64,000 nucleotides of DNA from Alteromonas ponticola (GTDB lineage: Bacteria; Pseudomonadota; Gammaproteobacteria; Enterobacterales; Alteromonadaceae): the NCBI RefSeq assembly GCF_012911815.1, contig NZ_JAATNW010000002.1, positions 186,001-250,000 on the forward strand, in the 5' to 3' direction. The notes below the pieces were generated by a model. That model saw only the letters and a program-made list of their open reading frames with translations. It did no database searches and was not told the DNA's origin. Below, piece by piece: positions 17,273 to 26,663 of the stretch. The number at the start of each line of letters is the position of its first letter. Within the stretch, counting starts at the first letter, position 1. The translations under genes were made by a program, and so were the position numbers.

Positions 17273-20026
17273 ATGCTTAAGAGAACGTTGATACTGCCTT
17301 TGTTAATTGCGGCTAGCGTAGGCTGTACGCAACCCGTAAATCGCGAAGAAGTGATTGCAGACGCAGAAGCAGCTCTGGAAAATGGACAATTAAACGAAGC
17401 GCGGATTAATTTACAGAACGTTCTAGTGGACAATCCCGATGACATCCAAGTGCGACTCCTGCTTGGCCAGGTACTACTGGCAAACGGTAACTATGCAGCC
17501 GCTGAAAAAGAACTTAAAAAAGCTAAGCAATTGGGCAGCGATTTACCTGACGTTACGTTAGGCATAGCGCGGGCACAAATACGACTCGGAGATTTTAAAG
17601 AGGTCGTCCAGACTGACTTTGATGGTGCTGACTTCTCAGAAGACCAGATAGCTCAGATGTATGTTTACAAAGGCGTAGCAGCATCGGCACTTAATAATGA
17701 AGAAGAAGCTCTGGTGTTTTTTGAAAAAGCCTCTGCGGCGGGTGAAAATTCTACCTATTCACAGCTTGGCAGTGTGTATGTCACTTCCAACCAAGCCAGT
17801 ATGGATGAGGCAATTTCGTTGTTGAACGAATTAGTTGAAAGTAGTCCGGAGGTAGCAGAAGTTCACCTGCTGTTGGGGCAGCTCAACTTAAAGGCCAACA
17901 ATTTTCAGGCAGCGGTCGACGCGTTTAGGGATTACAGCGATATGCAGCCTGAATCTCGTGAGGCCAAAGTTCTGCTAGCAGGCGCCCTGGTGCAGGCACA
18001 ACAGTTTGAGGAAGGTAAGAAAATAACTGATCAATTGTTAAAAGAATTCCCTTCTCACCCTTATGTGAACAAGTTAGGCGCCATCATTGCGTTCAACGAA
18101 AAGGATTATAAATCAGCGAAACGCATGGTCGATATAGCGGTGCAAGCCGGTCTGCGTACAGAGATGGCGTTGGTCGTAAAGGGCGTCAGTGATTATCAGC
18201 TGGAAAACTACGAGCAATCTTATCGCAGTCTGAAAATGGTGGTAGACAAACTTCCTGCAGAGCACCCAGCAAGACGATTATATGTCTTAACTCAGATTCT
18301 ATTGGGCTACGATCAGGAAGCCTCGTCTACGGTGCAGCAATGGAACTCGATGACAAGCGAAGATGCCAGCATCGTCGCTATGCTCGGCACTAATCTGGCA
18401 CGTTCAGGAGAAGAAACGAAAGCGCGCGAACTGTTAGACGAACTGAAGTCGATTAAAATCGACTCAGCAGAAGATATTGCCCGCCTTGGCCTGCTTAAGA
18501 TTCAACTTAATGATATGTCTGGCATTGCTGATTTAGAAAAGGCAATTTCGCAAGACAAGAATCTACAAGGAGCAAAATTGGGGCTGATTGACGCCTATTT
18601 GAAAAAAGGTGACGACGAAGCCCTGATGAAGTTTGGACAGCAACTCACTAAAGACAAAGACAGTGAAATATTAGGCTATAACACGATTGCCCTCGCCCAT
18701 CGTGAGGCTGGAGATCACGAAAAGGCGGTAACGGCTTACCAAAAAGCGCAGGATATCGATAATCTAAATACTCCTTCACGTCTCTACTTTGCCAACCAGG
18801 CGCTTTCCGAAGGCAAGCGCAAAGACGCTATTGGTCATCTGGAACCCTTGGTTGAAGGCAAACCTGAGTTTCTACCCGGCGTAAAAATGTTAGTCGGAAT
18901 ATACGCAATGGATGACCTCTCAAAGAGTATTGAGACGTTAGACAAAACGATAGAAAAGTCACCCGAAAACCTGGAACTCAAAGTGTTGTTGGCGCAGCTT
19001 TATATGCGTCAAGGAAAACATCAGGAAGTACAATCGACGTTAGACATTGATCAGGACCAGCAAAAAGTTGCTTCGAATGATTATTTCTACACTCGTCTGG
19101 AAAGCTATTTACAGCAAAACAAAATGAGTGATGCGGAAGATTTGCTTGCTACCTGGGTCAGAATGCAGCCAAAAAATGAAGTTGCCGCGTTGGCGCAAAT
19201 CAGCTTCTTCAAAAACACAGAGAAAGAAAGTAAAAAGTTGCAGGCAATTCAACGTGCAATCTCGGATATCCCTGAATCATCCAACTTAAAAGCAATTAAT
19301 GTGCGTCACCTGGTTGAACAACAGGATCCGCGCAGAGCAAGAATTGCGTTGACCAAACTACCTGAAGAATTTAAAACATCAGTAATTGGCAAAGGGCTTG
19401 AAGGTCATATCCTGTTGTTAGAGAAGAAGCCGGAGGAAGCACTTCCCTTGCTTAACGCGTATTATGAGGCGGCGCCAAACTTATTTAATACCAAAGCCAT
19501 CGCTGTAGCGCTAAAAGCAACAAGGCAATCAGACCAATTACTTACCTTTCTTAAAAACAGAGTTGAATCTCATCCTAACGATGTATATTCACGTAACCTG
19601 CTAGCTAACCTGGTTATTTACCAGCAACCTGAGTTGGCGAAAGAGCAGTATCGGGCTATTTTGCAGCGTCAACCTAACAACGTCATTGCCGCAAATAACC
19701 TGGCATGGTTGTTAATGACCAGCAAAGAGTACAACGAGGCTAAGAAAGTCGCAGAAAGCGCTTTAGAACGTCAACAAAATGTGCCTGACCTTTTAGATAC
19801 ACTGGGTCAGATCGAAGCAAAAATGGGTAATGGAGCTAAGGCAGTTGATCTTCTGGCGAAGGCATATAGCATTACCCCCACGCCCAATATCGCATTGCAT
19901 TATGCACAGGCATTACTGGCTGTGGGTGATAAAACGCAAAGCCGTCAAGTCGTAGATAAAATTGGCAACGTAGAGAATCAACAGTTTCAGAAAGAGTTAG
20001 ACCAGCTGCGTAGTGAACTTCAATAA
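17273..20026 (+). CDS. prsT: PEP-CTERM system TPR-repeat lipoprotein PrsT
   Basis: A 917-residue lipoprotein. The N-terminus MLKRTLILPLLIAASVGC ends in a lipobox with the acylated Cys at 18. The rest is almost all tetratricopeptide repeats (for example NPDDIQVRLLLGQVLLANG and QPNNVIAANNLAWLLM near the end). Length and layout match the PrsT family (TIGR02917 type), found specifically with exosortase A. It probably scaffolds polysaccharide assembly or export in the periplasm, by analogy with other TPR lipoproteins of exopolysaccharide systems. The ATG at 17273 is supported by AAGGAAA about 6 nt upstream. It is a single-gene unit closed by a terminator near 20235. Confidence 0.93.
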   Translation: MLKRTLILPLLIAASVGCTQPVNREEVIADAEAALENGQLNEARINLQNVLVDNPDDIQVRLLLGQVLLANGNYAAAEKELKKAKQLGSDLPDVTLGIARAQIRLGDFKEVVQTDFDGADFSEDQIAQMYVYKGVAASALNNEEEALVFFEKASAAGENSTYSQLGSVYVTSNQASMDEAISLLNELVESSPEVAEVHLLLGQLNLKANNFQAAVDAFRDYSDMQPESREAKVLLAGALVQAQQFEEGKKITDQLLKEFPSHPYVNKLGAIIAFNEKDYKSAKRMVDIAVQAGLRTEMALVVKGVSDYQLENYEQSYRSLKMVVDKLPAEHPARRLYVLTQILLGYDQEASSTVQQWNSMTSEDASIVAMLGTNLARSGEETKARELLDELKSIKIDSAEDIARLGLLKIQLNDMSGIADLEKAISQDKNLQGAKLGLIDAYLKKGDDEALMKFGQQLTKDKDSEILGYNTIALAHREAGDHEKAVTAYQKAQDIDNLNTPSRLYFANQALSEGKRKDAIGHLEPLVEGKPEFLPGVKMLVGIYAMDDLSKSIETLDKTIEKSPENLELKVLLAQLYMRQGKHQEVQSTLDIDQDQQKVASNDYFYTRLESYLQQNKMSDAEDLLATWVRMQPKNEVAALAQISFFKNTEKESKKLQAIQRAISDIPESSNLKAINVRHLVEQQDPRRARIALTKLPEEFKTSVIGKGLEGHILLLEKKPEEALPLLNAYYEAAPNLFNTKAIAVALKATRQSDQLLTFLKNRVESHPNDVYSRNLLANLVIYQQPELAKEQYRAILQRQPNNVIAANNLAWLLMTSKEYNEAKKVAESALERQQNVPDLLDTLGQIEAKMGNGAKAVDLLAKAYSITPTPNIALHYAQALLAVGDKTQSRQVVDKIGNVENQQFQKELDQLRSELQ

Positions 20027-20217
20027 GTGAGAGAAGCGGTGAGCTCAACCATTGCTTGTTTATTGCAGTAATAGATTCATTTAATCACTAATTGTGTGGC
20101 CGCTGTGGTGGATGCTCGAGACAAAAGTTAACCGGTTTCAAGCTATTTGCTCGCTTAGCGCTTGAAGATAGCGAATTGGCTAGCCGCAATCGAATACACC
20201 GCCTTAGTTTAGGACGT

Positions 20218-20252
20218 TAAAAAGCCAGTCAGCAGTGCTGACTGGCTTTTTA
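20218..20252. terminator. Bidirectional rho-independent terminator
   Basis: A perfect stem AAAAGCCAGTCAGC / GCTGACTGGCTTTT with a 3-nt loop AGT, flanked by A and T runs on either side, between prsT (+, ends 20026) and the sugar transferase gene (-, ends 20280). It can serve both. Confidence 0.9.
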
Positions 20253-20279
20253 ATAGGTATTATGGCTTATGACTTGGGA

Positions 20280-21692
20280 TTATCTGCCCTTACCAAATAG
20301 CACCACTTCCACCGTTCTAATCAGGATAAGAATATCCAGTAATAAGCTCTGGTGCTTAACGTAGTAGAGATCAAACTTTAACTTTTCCATCGAATCTTCA
20401 ACACTTGCACCATACGGGTAATTAAGTTGCGCCCAGCCAGCTAGCCCCGGTTTAACATTATGGCGCTGATTATAATACGGCACTTCCCTTACCAGCTTTT
20501 CAACGAACTCAGGTCGCTCAGGTCGCGGTCCGATAAATGCCATCTCCCCTTTGAAAACATTAATTAACTGAGGAAGCTCATCAACCCGGTATTTGCGAAT
20601 AAAGTGACCGATTCGTGTCACCCTGTCGTCATTCTTACTTGCCCATTTGGCACCATCTTTTTCCGCGTCAGGTCGCATGCTGCGAAACTTGATAATTTTA
20701 AACAACTTTCCATTCAGACCCACTCTTTCCTGCCTGTAAAACACAGATGTGCGAGTACGCAATCCATCGTCTAACCAGATTATCAGCGCCGTAATTAACA
20801 TGAATGGCCACGCAAAAATGAGTACGAATGTAGCCAGAAACGCATTCAGGAAATAATCCAGTGCATCCCTTAAATAGTTTTGACTTTGAAAACCATTCGA
20901 ATAAATAACCCAACTGGGGTACATAAGATTGACAACAATTTGTCCGGTTTCCCGCTCCATGAAATCAAGCAGATCGGTAACCTCTACACCGCGCAGGCGA
21001 CATTCGAATAATACATCAATCGGCAGCGTTCCCCGTCGCTGGTCGCAGGCAATAACGATTTCCTCAACATCATTATCAGCGATAAACTGTTGAAAATTCT
21101 CATCCACTTTTACATGGATGATCTTCTCTTTGCGGATGCCATCCTCACGGTTGTCACCGGGGATAGGAATAAAGCCAAGCAGCTCAAAGCCAATCCGGTC
21201 TACGTCTCGGCGCATTCTTTTTTCAATGATTGAAGCACGTTCACCGGCACCCAGAATGACAATGCGAACCTTTCCCAGACCAAGCAGCCCTAATCGATTG
21301 GTAAAATACCTGAAAACCACCAGTGTAATAATAATTGTACAAACAGCGGCGGGTAAAAAGTAAGGATGCATCATCAATGCATCAAAGAATGTACGGCTTA
21401 TCAGCTCTACAAAAAAATAACTTAAGCCGACACTAACGAAAATCCGTCTTATGATTCCCCGGAATGTCTCTCTAAGTTTGGTTTCATATAAGCCAACCGA
21501 TAAAGAACAAATAAGAATTGAGATGGTCAGCATGCCCACATTAACCATCAATTTTTCAATCGGAACTGAAGGGCTGATGTTGATCTGAGCGAGGATAAAG
21601 TGTGTGATATATCCCATATAAGCGATTAATAATGCTTCGGTGATAACCAGAATATTCGATCGCTTATTTTGATTGCGCCTGTTTAGTGCCAC
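20280..21692 (-). CDS. XrtA-system initiating sugar-phosphate transferase (polyisoprenyl-phosphate hexose-1-phosphate transferase)
   Basis: An enzyme of the TIGR03013/EpsB_2 type that starts repeat-unit assembly by loading hexose-1-phosphate onto undecaprenyl phosphate. It has an N-terminal set of membrane helices, a CoA-binding-like middle domain (KVRIVILGAGERASIIEKRM), a further membrane hairpin, and a C-terminal bacterial sugar transferase domain with FKIIKFRSMRPDAEKDGAKW, KYRVDELPQLINVFKGEM and FIGPRPERPEF. I start it at the GTG at 21692 because AGGGGG lies 6 nt upstream; an in-frame ATG at 21770 would add 26 residues but has no ribosome-binding site. It is divergent from the export operon. 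Confidence 0.9.
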   Translation of the reverse strand: MALNRRNQNKRSNILVITEALLIAYMGYITHFILAQINISPSVPIEKLMVNVGMLTISILICSLSVGLYETKLRETFRGIIRRIFVSVGLSYFFVELISRTFFDALMMHPYFLPAAVCTIIITLVVFRYFTNRLGLLGLGKVRIVILGAGERASIIEKRMRRDVDRIGFELLGFIPIPGDNREDGIRKEKIIHVKVDENFQQFIADNDVEEIVIACDQRRGTLPIDVLFECRLRGVEVTDLLDFMERETGQIVVNLMYPSWVIYSNGFQSQNYLRDALDYFLNAFLATFVLIFAWPFMLITALIIWLDDGLRTRTSVFYRQERVGLNGKLFKIIKFRSMRPDAEKDGAKWASKNDDRVTRIGHFIRKYRVDELPQLINVFKGEMAFIGPRPERPEFVEKLVREVPYYNQRHNVKPGLAGWAQLNYPYGASVEDSMEKLKFDLYYVKHQSLLLDILILIRTVEVVLFGKGR

Positions 21693-21698
21693 CCTTGG

Positions 21699-21704
21699 CC
21701 CCCT
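21699..21704 (-). promoter_or_regulatory. Ribosome-binding site favouring the GTG start at 21692
   Basis: AGGGGG on the minus strand with a 6-nt spacer to GTG. It decides the start of the sugar-phosphate transferase, since the upstream ATG at 21770 has no comparable site. Confidence 0.45.
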
Positions 21705-21779
21705 AATTTTACTTCTAAAGTGAACATAATAAAGATAATTATTGTAATAGACTACAAATGATGATGGCATTATAGTGGT

Positions 21780-21797
21780 ATTTACCGTAGGGTAAAT
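21780..21797. repeat. Inverted repeat between the sugar transferase and the export operon
   Basis: ATTTACC and GGTAAAT form a perfect 7-bp inverted repeat with a 4-bp spacer (GTAG), 46 bp upstream of the export lipoprotein start. Its size and place suit a dimeric regulator; no regulator is identified. Confidence 0.45.
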
Positions 21798-21843
21798 TAC
21801 ATTACGATAAAAATTTAACCATTCGAGCGCAGGATGATCTCTT

Positions 21844-22491
21844 ATGTACCGTTCTAAATACTTATTTAAAATAGCACTTGGAACCTCGATTACGCTTTTG
21901 GCAGGTTGCAGCAGTTTAACTTCAGATTCAAGCTCTACTTTACCGGAAGCTAGTACGCATGCATCGCTTACTACGGATGTCAGTGAGTATCAATATCTGA
22001 TTGGTCCTGGCGATACGTTAAATATATTCGTATGGCGTAACCCTGATATCTCTGGCACTTTTACAGTCAGACCTGATGGTAAAGTAACTACCTCATTAGT
22101 GGAAGATATTCAGGTGGCGGGTAAAACACCCACCAATCTTGCTCGCGAAATAGAGCAGAAATTATCTACTTATATAAATAACCCCCGAGTAACAATCAGT
22201 GTTAACTCATTCTCTGGCCCATTAAGTGAACAGGTCAGAGTTATCGGCGAAGCCATGAATCCAAAGGTGGTCAACTACACCAAGAACATGACGTTGCTTG
22301 ACCTTATGATATCAGTGGGCGGTTTGACTGAGTTTGCAGATGGTAACGGTGCAAAATTGGTTCGCGTTGTTGATGGCGAAAAACGTACTTATGACATAGA
22401 TATAGATGATCTTATTCGTAAAGGAAACATATCTAAGAACGTGGATATTCTTCCTGGTGACATCGTGATCATCCCGGAAGCTTGGTTCTAG
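21844..22491 (+). CDS. XrtA-system polysaccharide export lipoprotein (Wza-like)
   Basis: A 215-residue lipoprotein: the signal peptide ends in the lipobox TLLAGCSS (Cys near residue 22). It then has a Poly_export domain (YLIGPGDTLNIFVWRNPDIS, VRPDGKVTTSLVEDIQVAG) and an SLBB-like segment (VRVIGEAMNPKVVNY to the end). This short form, without the C-terminal outer-membrane helix of Wza, matches the PEP-CTERM-locus export family (TIGR03027 type). It probably forms part of the periplasmic/outer-membrane export channel. It is the first gene of a four-gene operon; AGGA lies 9 nt before the ATG. Confidence 0.92.
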   Translation: MYRSKYLFKIALGTSITLLAGCSSLTSDSSSTLPEASTHASLTTDVSEYQYLIGPGDTLNIFVWRNPDISGTFTVRPDGKVTTSLVEDIQVAGKTPTNLAREIEQKLSTYINNPRVTISVNSFSGPLSEQVRVIGEAMNPKVVNYTKNMTLLDLMISVGGLTEFADGNGAKLVRVVDGEKRTYDIDIDDLIRKGNISKNVDILPGDIVIIPEAWF

Positions 22492-22509
22492 CAGCATCGG
22501 AACAATTTA

Positions 22510-24072
22510 ATGCAGGATTTACAACCATCGATAAACCAGTTGCTCGACTTTTTGAAGGGCATCTGGATTAAAAAACGTATAATAATAATTTGCTCGTGGA
22601 TAATATGTCCACTTGGCTTTTTATATGTAGCCTCGCTACCTAATCAGTATCAGTCAAATGCTACTGTGTATGTAGACACTGGCTCTCCTTTGAGACCTAT
22701 TTTGCAGGATATTGCGCTACAGTCTGATCCCAGAGAAGAGATCCAGATGATGGCACAAACGCTGCTGAGCAGGTCTAATCTGGAGACAATTGCCAGAGAA
22801 AGTGACCTGGACATTACTGCCAGAACTGACCGTCAGTTCAATGACCTCATTGATAACCTCAGCGATGCTATTACGCTCGAGTCGACCACCAAAGACAATA
22901 TTTTTACCATCAATTACCAACACAGAAATCCGAATGTAGCTCAACGGGTTGTGCAGGAAACGTTGGAATTATTTGTCGAAGGATCGCTGGGTAACAATCG
23001 CAGAGATACTGACACGGCTGGACGATTCCTGGACGAGCAAATTGCAGACTACGAAACGCGTCTGTCTGATGCAGAACAACGACTGGCAGATTTTAAACGC
23101 AAGTATAGCGATGTTTTGCCTTTGCAAGGCACCTTTTATAACTCGCTTCAAGCGTATAAAAATGAGCTTGAAAACACGCAGTTGGAAATAGCGCAGACTC
23201 AACAGCAAATTGATACCGTCAAGTCACAAATTTCATCCAAAGTATCAGATAGCTTTGGTGTCAGAAGTGAAGGTGAGATTGGCTTACAAACCCGATATGA
23301 CGATCGAATCAAAGCATTAGAGGATCAACTGGATAACCTGACGCTTCGTTTTACCGATCAACACCCTGATGTAATTGAAACTAAAGCGTTGCTTGCTCAA
23401 TTAGAGCAGTCACGCGACGAAGAACTTCAGCAATTTCTGGAAGAACAGGGCTTAGCTTCAGGTCAGCCTGTGGGAGAGCTTAACAGCCAGTTAGCGTTGG
23501 AGGTCAGTCGCCTGCAAAGCAATATTGCGTCGTTAAGAGTTAAAGAGAAAAGCCTTGAAAGCAAGATTACCAGTTTAGACTCTAAAGTTGATTTAGTTCC
23601 TCAGATTGAAGCTGAACTGGCGTCACTGAACAGAGACTATGGAATCACCAAGAAACGTTATGAAGAACTGCTTTCACGGCGTGAGTCAGCAGATCTGTCT
23701 CGTCGCGCTGAAGTTTCTGCTGAAGAATTCCAGTTTAGAATCATTGAGCCGCCACTGATACCTAATGAACCAGCTGGTCCCAACCGAATTATACTTTATT
23801 CATTGGTACTGCTTGTGGGATTTGGTGTGGGCGTTGCAATAGCATTCCTGATAAGTCAGTTGGCGCCAGTATTAGTGAGAGCGAATCAGTTGTCGGATAT
23901 CACCGAGTATCCTGTATGGGGGGTGGTCAGTCACCTACAGGCCGATTCGATATTGCAACGCAATCGTAGCCATCTGGTGGTGTTTGGTGCCTCATCAGGC
24001 GTCATTGTTCTAATGTATGGGTTTCTTGTCAGTGCAGAAATTCTTAATATCCAGTTACCAGGTGTGTTGTAA
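22510..24072 (+). CDS. XrtA-system chain-length determinant (Wzz/PCP-2 family)
   Basis: A 520-residue inner-membrane protein. A first membrane helix near 26-47 is followed by a long periplasmic domain with extended coiled coils (about 165-400; for example QIADYETRLSDAEQRLADFK), the conserved Pro-rich segment IEPPLIPNEPAGPNRI, and membrane helices near 424-446 and 480-505. This is the polysaccharide co-polymerase layout of TIGR03007-type proteins. It should set polymer length together with the following tyrosine kinase. It is 18 bp after the export gene, and its stop overlaps the kinase start (TAATG). Confidence 0.92.
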   Translation: MQDLQPSINQLLDFLKGIWIKKRIIIICSWIICPLGFLYVASLPNQYQSNATVYVDTGSPLRPILQDIALQSDPREEIQMMAQTLLSRSNLETIARESDLDITARTDRQFNDLIDNLSDAITLESTTKDNIFTINYQHRNPNVAQRVVQETLELFVEGSLGNNRRDTDTAGRFLDEQIADYETRLSDAEQRLADFKRKYSDVLPLQGTFYNSLQAYKNELENTQLEIAQTQQQIDTVKSQISSKVSDSFGVRSEGEIGLQTRYDDRIKALEDQLDNLTLRFTDQHPDVIETKALLAQLEQSRDEELQQFLEEQGLASGQPVGELNSQLALEVSRLQSNIASLRVKEKSLESKITSLDSKVDLVPQIEAELASLNRDYGITKKRYEELLSRRESADLSRRAEVSAEEFQFRIIEPPLIPNEPAGPNRIILYSLVLLVGFGVGVAIAFLISQLAPVLVRANQLSDITEYPVWGVVSHLQADSILQRNRSHLVVFGASSGVIVLMYGFLVSAEILNIQLPGVL

Positions 24073-24959
24073 TGAGAAGTACGATTGAAAAAGCGCTTCA
24101 GAAGCAAAGGGAAGCTCAAGCCTTAAAAAAGCAACAGAGTGTGAGCACGCCCCCTGATAGCGCAGTTGCTAAGCCTCAGACTGAACGCGCACCGGTTGCT
24201 CCGGTGCGGGTAAGCGAAACTGAACCATTTGACATCGACTTTCAAAGGTTGACAGAAAATGGTTTGGTTACAATGGATGGGGGTCGCACCGCGATTAACG
24301 AGGAATACCGTGAGATCAAGCGTAAACTGATTAAAAATGCATTCGGCCCGCTTTCCAAAACGCTTAATAACAGTAACATCATCATGGTGACAAGCGCCCG
24401 ACCGTCCGAAGGTAAAACGTTTACTGCAGTGAACTTGGCGCTAAGTATTGCATCAGAACAAGACAAGACGGTGCTACTGGTTGATGCCGATGTGTTAAAA
24501 CCCAATGTTCTGAACACTTTCGGCCTCGAGGGCCGTAAAGGAATCGTCGAATATCTGACCGGTGAGGTGGATGATATTGCTGATGTTTTATATCCCACCA
24601 ATGCCGACAAACTAAAAATTATCCCTGCGGGAAAATCGCATCATTCTACGACTGAGCTGTTAGCCAGTCGAAAAATGCACAATACAGTAGATGAGTTTGC
24701 CAACCGGTATCCGGATCGTATCGTTATCATTGATACTCCCCCGTTAATAGGCATTAACGAAACCGCGATTCTGGCAAATTTTGCCGGACAAGCTGTGGTA
24801 GTGGTAGAGGAAGGAAAGTCAAAGCTATCAGACATCAGGCATTCAGTAGACCGCCTGAGCTCTAATATGGCGATTGGGTTTGTGGTGAATAAGTCAATTG
24901 TTTCCGATCCTGAAGGAGCTGGTTATTACGGATACTATTATGCAGAAGACCAAGATTAA
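24072..24959 (+). CDS. XrtA-system tyrosine autokinase (BY-kinase)
   Basis: A 295-residue cytoplasmic bacterial tyrosine kinase. It has Walker A SARPSEGKTFTAVNLALSIA, Walker A' VLLVDADVLKPNV and Walker B IVIIDTPPLIG, and a C-terminal Tyr cluster (GYYGYYYAEDQD) that would be autophosphorylated. The N-terminal ~60 residues are charged and proline-rich. As in other Wzc-like systems split into two proteins, it probably works with the upstream chain-length protein in phosphorylation-dependent control of polymerisation. Its last 20 nt overlap the start of the outer-membrane protein gene. Confidence 0.92.
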   Translation: MRSTIEKALQKQREAQALKKQQSVSTPPDSAVAKPQTERAPVAPVRVSETEPFDIDFQRLTENGLVTMDGGRTAINEEYREIKRKLIKNAFGPLSKTLNNSNIIMVTSARPSEGKTFTAVNLALSIASEQDKTVLLVDADVLKPNVLNTFGLEGRKGIVEYLTGEVDDIADVLYPTNADKLKIIPAGKSHHSTTELLASRKMHNTVDEFANRYPDRIVIIDTPPLIGINETAILANFAGQAVVVVEEGKSKLSDIRHSVDRLSSNMAIGFVVNKSIVSDPEGAGYYGYYYAEDQD

Positions 24960-26598
24960 AAAACCATCTTTCTTGCTAAACGCCTTAACGTATAAGCTGT
25001 TCTTCAGCAGCTTAGCGGTAACTGCATTTTCCAGTGTTGCCAATGTTAATTTTCTGGGAAGTGTAGAGTCTGATTTAACCTACCAGAACATCGACTCTAA
25101 CCGATTGGGATCGAATGATGTATTTACGCTCCAAATTAAGCCGACCGCCGGAGCCTTACTTAATACCAGAACACTCAATGGCTACTGGCTTGGCTCGGTA
25201 ACGCATCTGCAAAGGACAGGTTCTACTGCTCCAGGCAGCGATACCTACCCGGAATATCAATACGGTATAGACTGGGAAGCGATTGATAATGTTCTCACAT
25301 TTAGCGGTGATGGGAGTCTTACTTATAGAAATGTCAGTGCAGCGGACTTCCTGATAGCAGACTTTTTGAACAGCGATGATAACCTGACCAGCGCTCAGAC
25401 AGACCGCGTTTCAGCACGATTAACGCTGTTGCAAGGCAATTGGGTGCGTAGCACGGGTACAGTGAGCTATTCAAGAACCGATGCAGATGAATCGGCACTT
25501 TTTCAGAACTTTGCATTAGATAGCGAAAATTATTCTGCAAGAGGCAGAATATACAATGGTGATGAAGCTAAACGCCTGTTTTGGAGTGCAAAAGGGGCAT
25601 ATGTTAATACGGAACGCTCAACCAGAGGCCTCGATGATTTTGTCAGTAGAGATGCCAGTGCATACGCTGATACGTTGATATTTGGCAATTGGGGCGTGCG
25701 CATAAATGGTTATTATGAGCAAAACGAAGTCTCTGAAAATCGCGCAGCGCTCAGTGACAACGATGAGTTTACCAGCTATGGTGCCGGTATTGTGTATCGT
25801 CAATCAAGCAGACGATACATTGCCGTTACCGTCAACGAATCGATTTCAGATGACCCAAGCGTCGATGGTGAACAGTTTGTAGGATTGGATACCAAGTGGG
25901 CTTTATCTCCTCGCACTTCAATTGACGCTGAGTTAGGCAAAAATAACTATGGCCGCAGAGCAACAGCTTCATTTAATTACGAAACGAAGTATACCAACGC
26001 GAGCCTCGCTTACTCTGACAGAGTAACAAACACCTCTCGCCTACTGACTGATGAAACGCCAATAGGCATCTATGTGTGCCCTATCGATATCGGTGATGTC
26101 ACTGGTTGCGCAGCGCAGGATGACCTTAATTATGTGCCGGTCGAAGGCGAACAGGTGATTCCGATATTAGAGGAAAACTTCACGCTGGATGATAGCGTAA
26201 TTCTGCGGGAATCCTTAGTCGGCTCAATGGGCTACACCAAAGGAAAGATCGAACTAGCGGTTTCGCTTCAGTTTAGTGATGAGGAGCTATTGGAAAGACA
26301 GCTCAGCAGAGACACTCAGGCCCTGTCTGTTGAGTCTCGTTATCGACTAAATAGAAATTTATACTTTGTTAACAACGTCAGTTACGCAATTCTGGAGCAA
26401 CAGTCTGAAGATAACCCGGGCGTTGAATCCAAGAACTTGTCGATTCATAGCGGTTTCGAAAAACAGCTTAATCCTCGTCTGCTATTTCAAACTTATCTGA
26501 CCTACTTAGATAAAAATGGCAACTATGGCACGGGCAGGTACGGCTCGGATTATCGTGACATTCGCTTAAGCGTAGGGGCACGTTACCTTTTTGATTAA
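24940..26598 (+). CDS. XrtA-system outer-membrane beta-barrel protein
   Basis: A 552-residue protein with an N-terminal signal peptide (about residues 1-34, AFSSVANVNF near the cleavage region), followed by alternating strands rich in aromatic and polar residues and a C-terminal strand DIRLSVGARYLFD typical of outer-membrane barrels. It matches the PEP-CTERM-locus barrel family (TIGR03016 type). A role in passing the polysaccharide through the outer membrane is inferred from operon position. I chose the ATG at 24940, inside the Tyr codons of the kinase tail, because it gives a clean signal peptide; an ATG at 24898 would add 14 residues. Confidence 0.85.
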   Translation: MQKTKIKKPSFLLNALTYKLFFSSLAVTAFSSVANVNFLGSVESDLTYQNIDSNRLGSNDVFTLQIKPTAGALLNTRTLNGYWLGSVTHLQRTGSTAPGSDTYPEYQYGIDWEAIDNVLTFSGDGSLTYRNVSAADFLIADFLNSDDNLTSAQTDRVSARLTLLQGNWVRSTGTVSYSRTDADESALFQNFALDSENYSARGRIYNGDEAKRLFWSAKGAYVNTERSTRGLDDFVSRDASAYADTLIFGNWGVRINGYYEQNEVSENRAALSDNDEFTSYGAGIVYRQSSRRYIAVTVNESISDDPSVDGEQFVGLDTKWALSPRTSIDAELGKNNYGRRATASFNYETKYTNASLAYSDRVTNTSRLLTDETPIGIYVCPIDIGDVTGCAAQDDLNYVPVEGEQVIPILEENFTLDDSVILRESLVGSMGYTKGKIELAVSLQFSDEELLERQLSRDTQALSVESRYRLNRNLYFVNNVSYAILEQQSEDNPGVESKNLSIHSGFEKQLNPRLLFQTYLTYLDKNGNYGTGRYGSDYRDIRLSVGARYLFD

Positions 26599-26616
26599 GC
26601 GGTTAATGTGTAAAAA

Positions 26617-26649
26617 GTAAAAAGCCGTTCAAAAATGAACGGCTTTTTA
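26617..26649. terminator. Bidirectional terminator between convergent genes
   Basis: The stem AAAAGCCGTTCA / TGAACGGCTTTT with a 4-nt A loop and A/T runs on both sides lies between the outer-membrane barrel gene (+) and the ATPase gene (-). Confidence 0.9.
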
Positions 26650-26663
26650 CATATTGCTATCGC

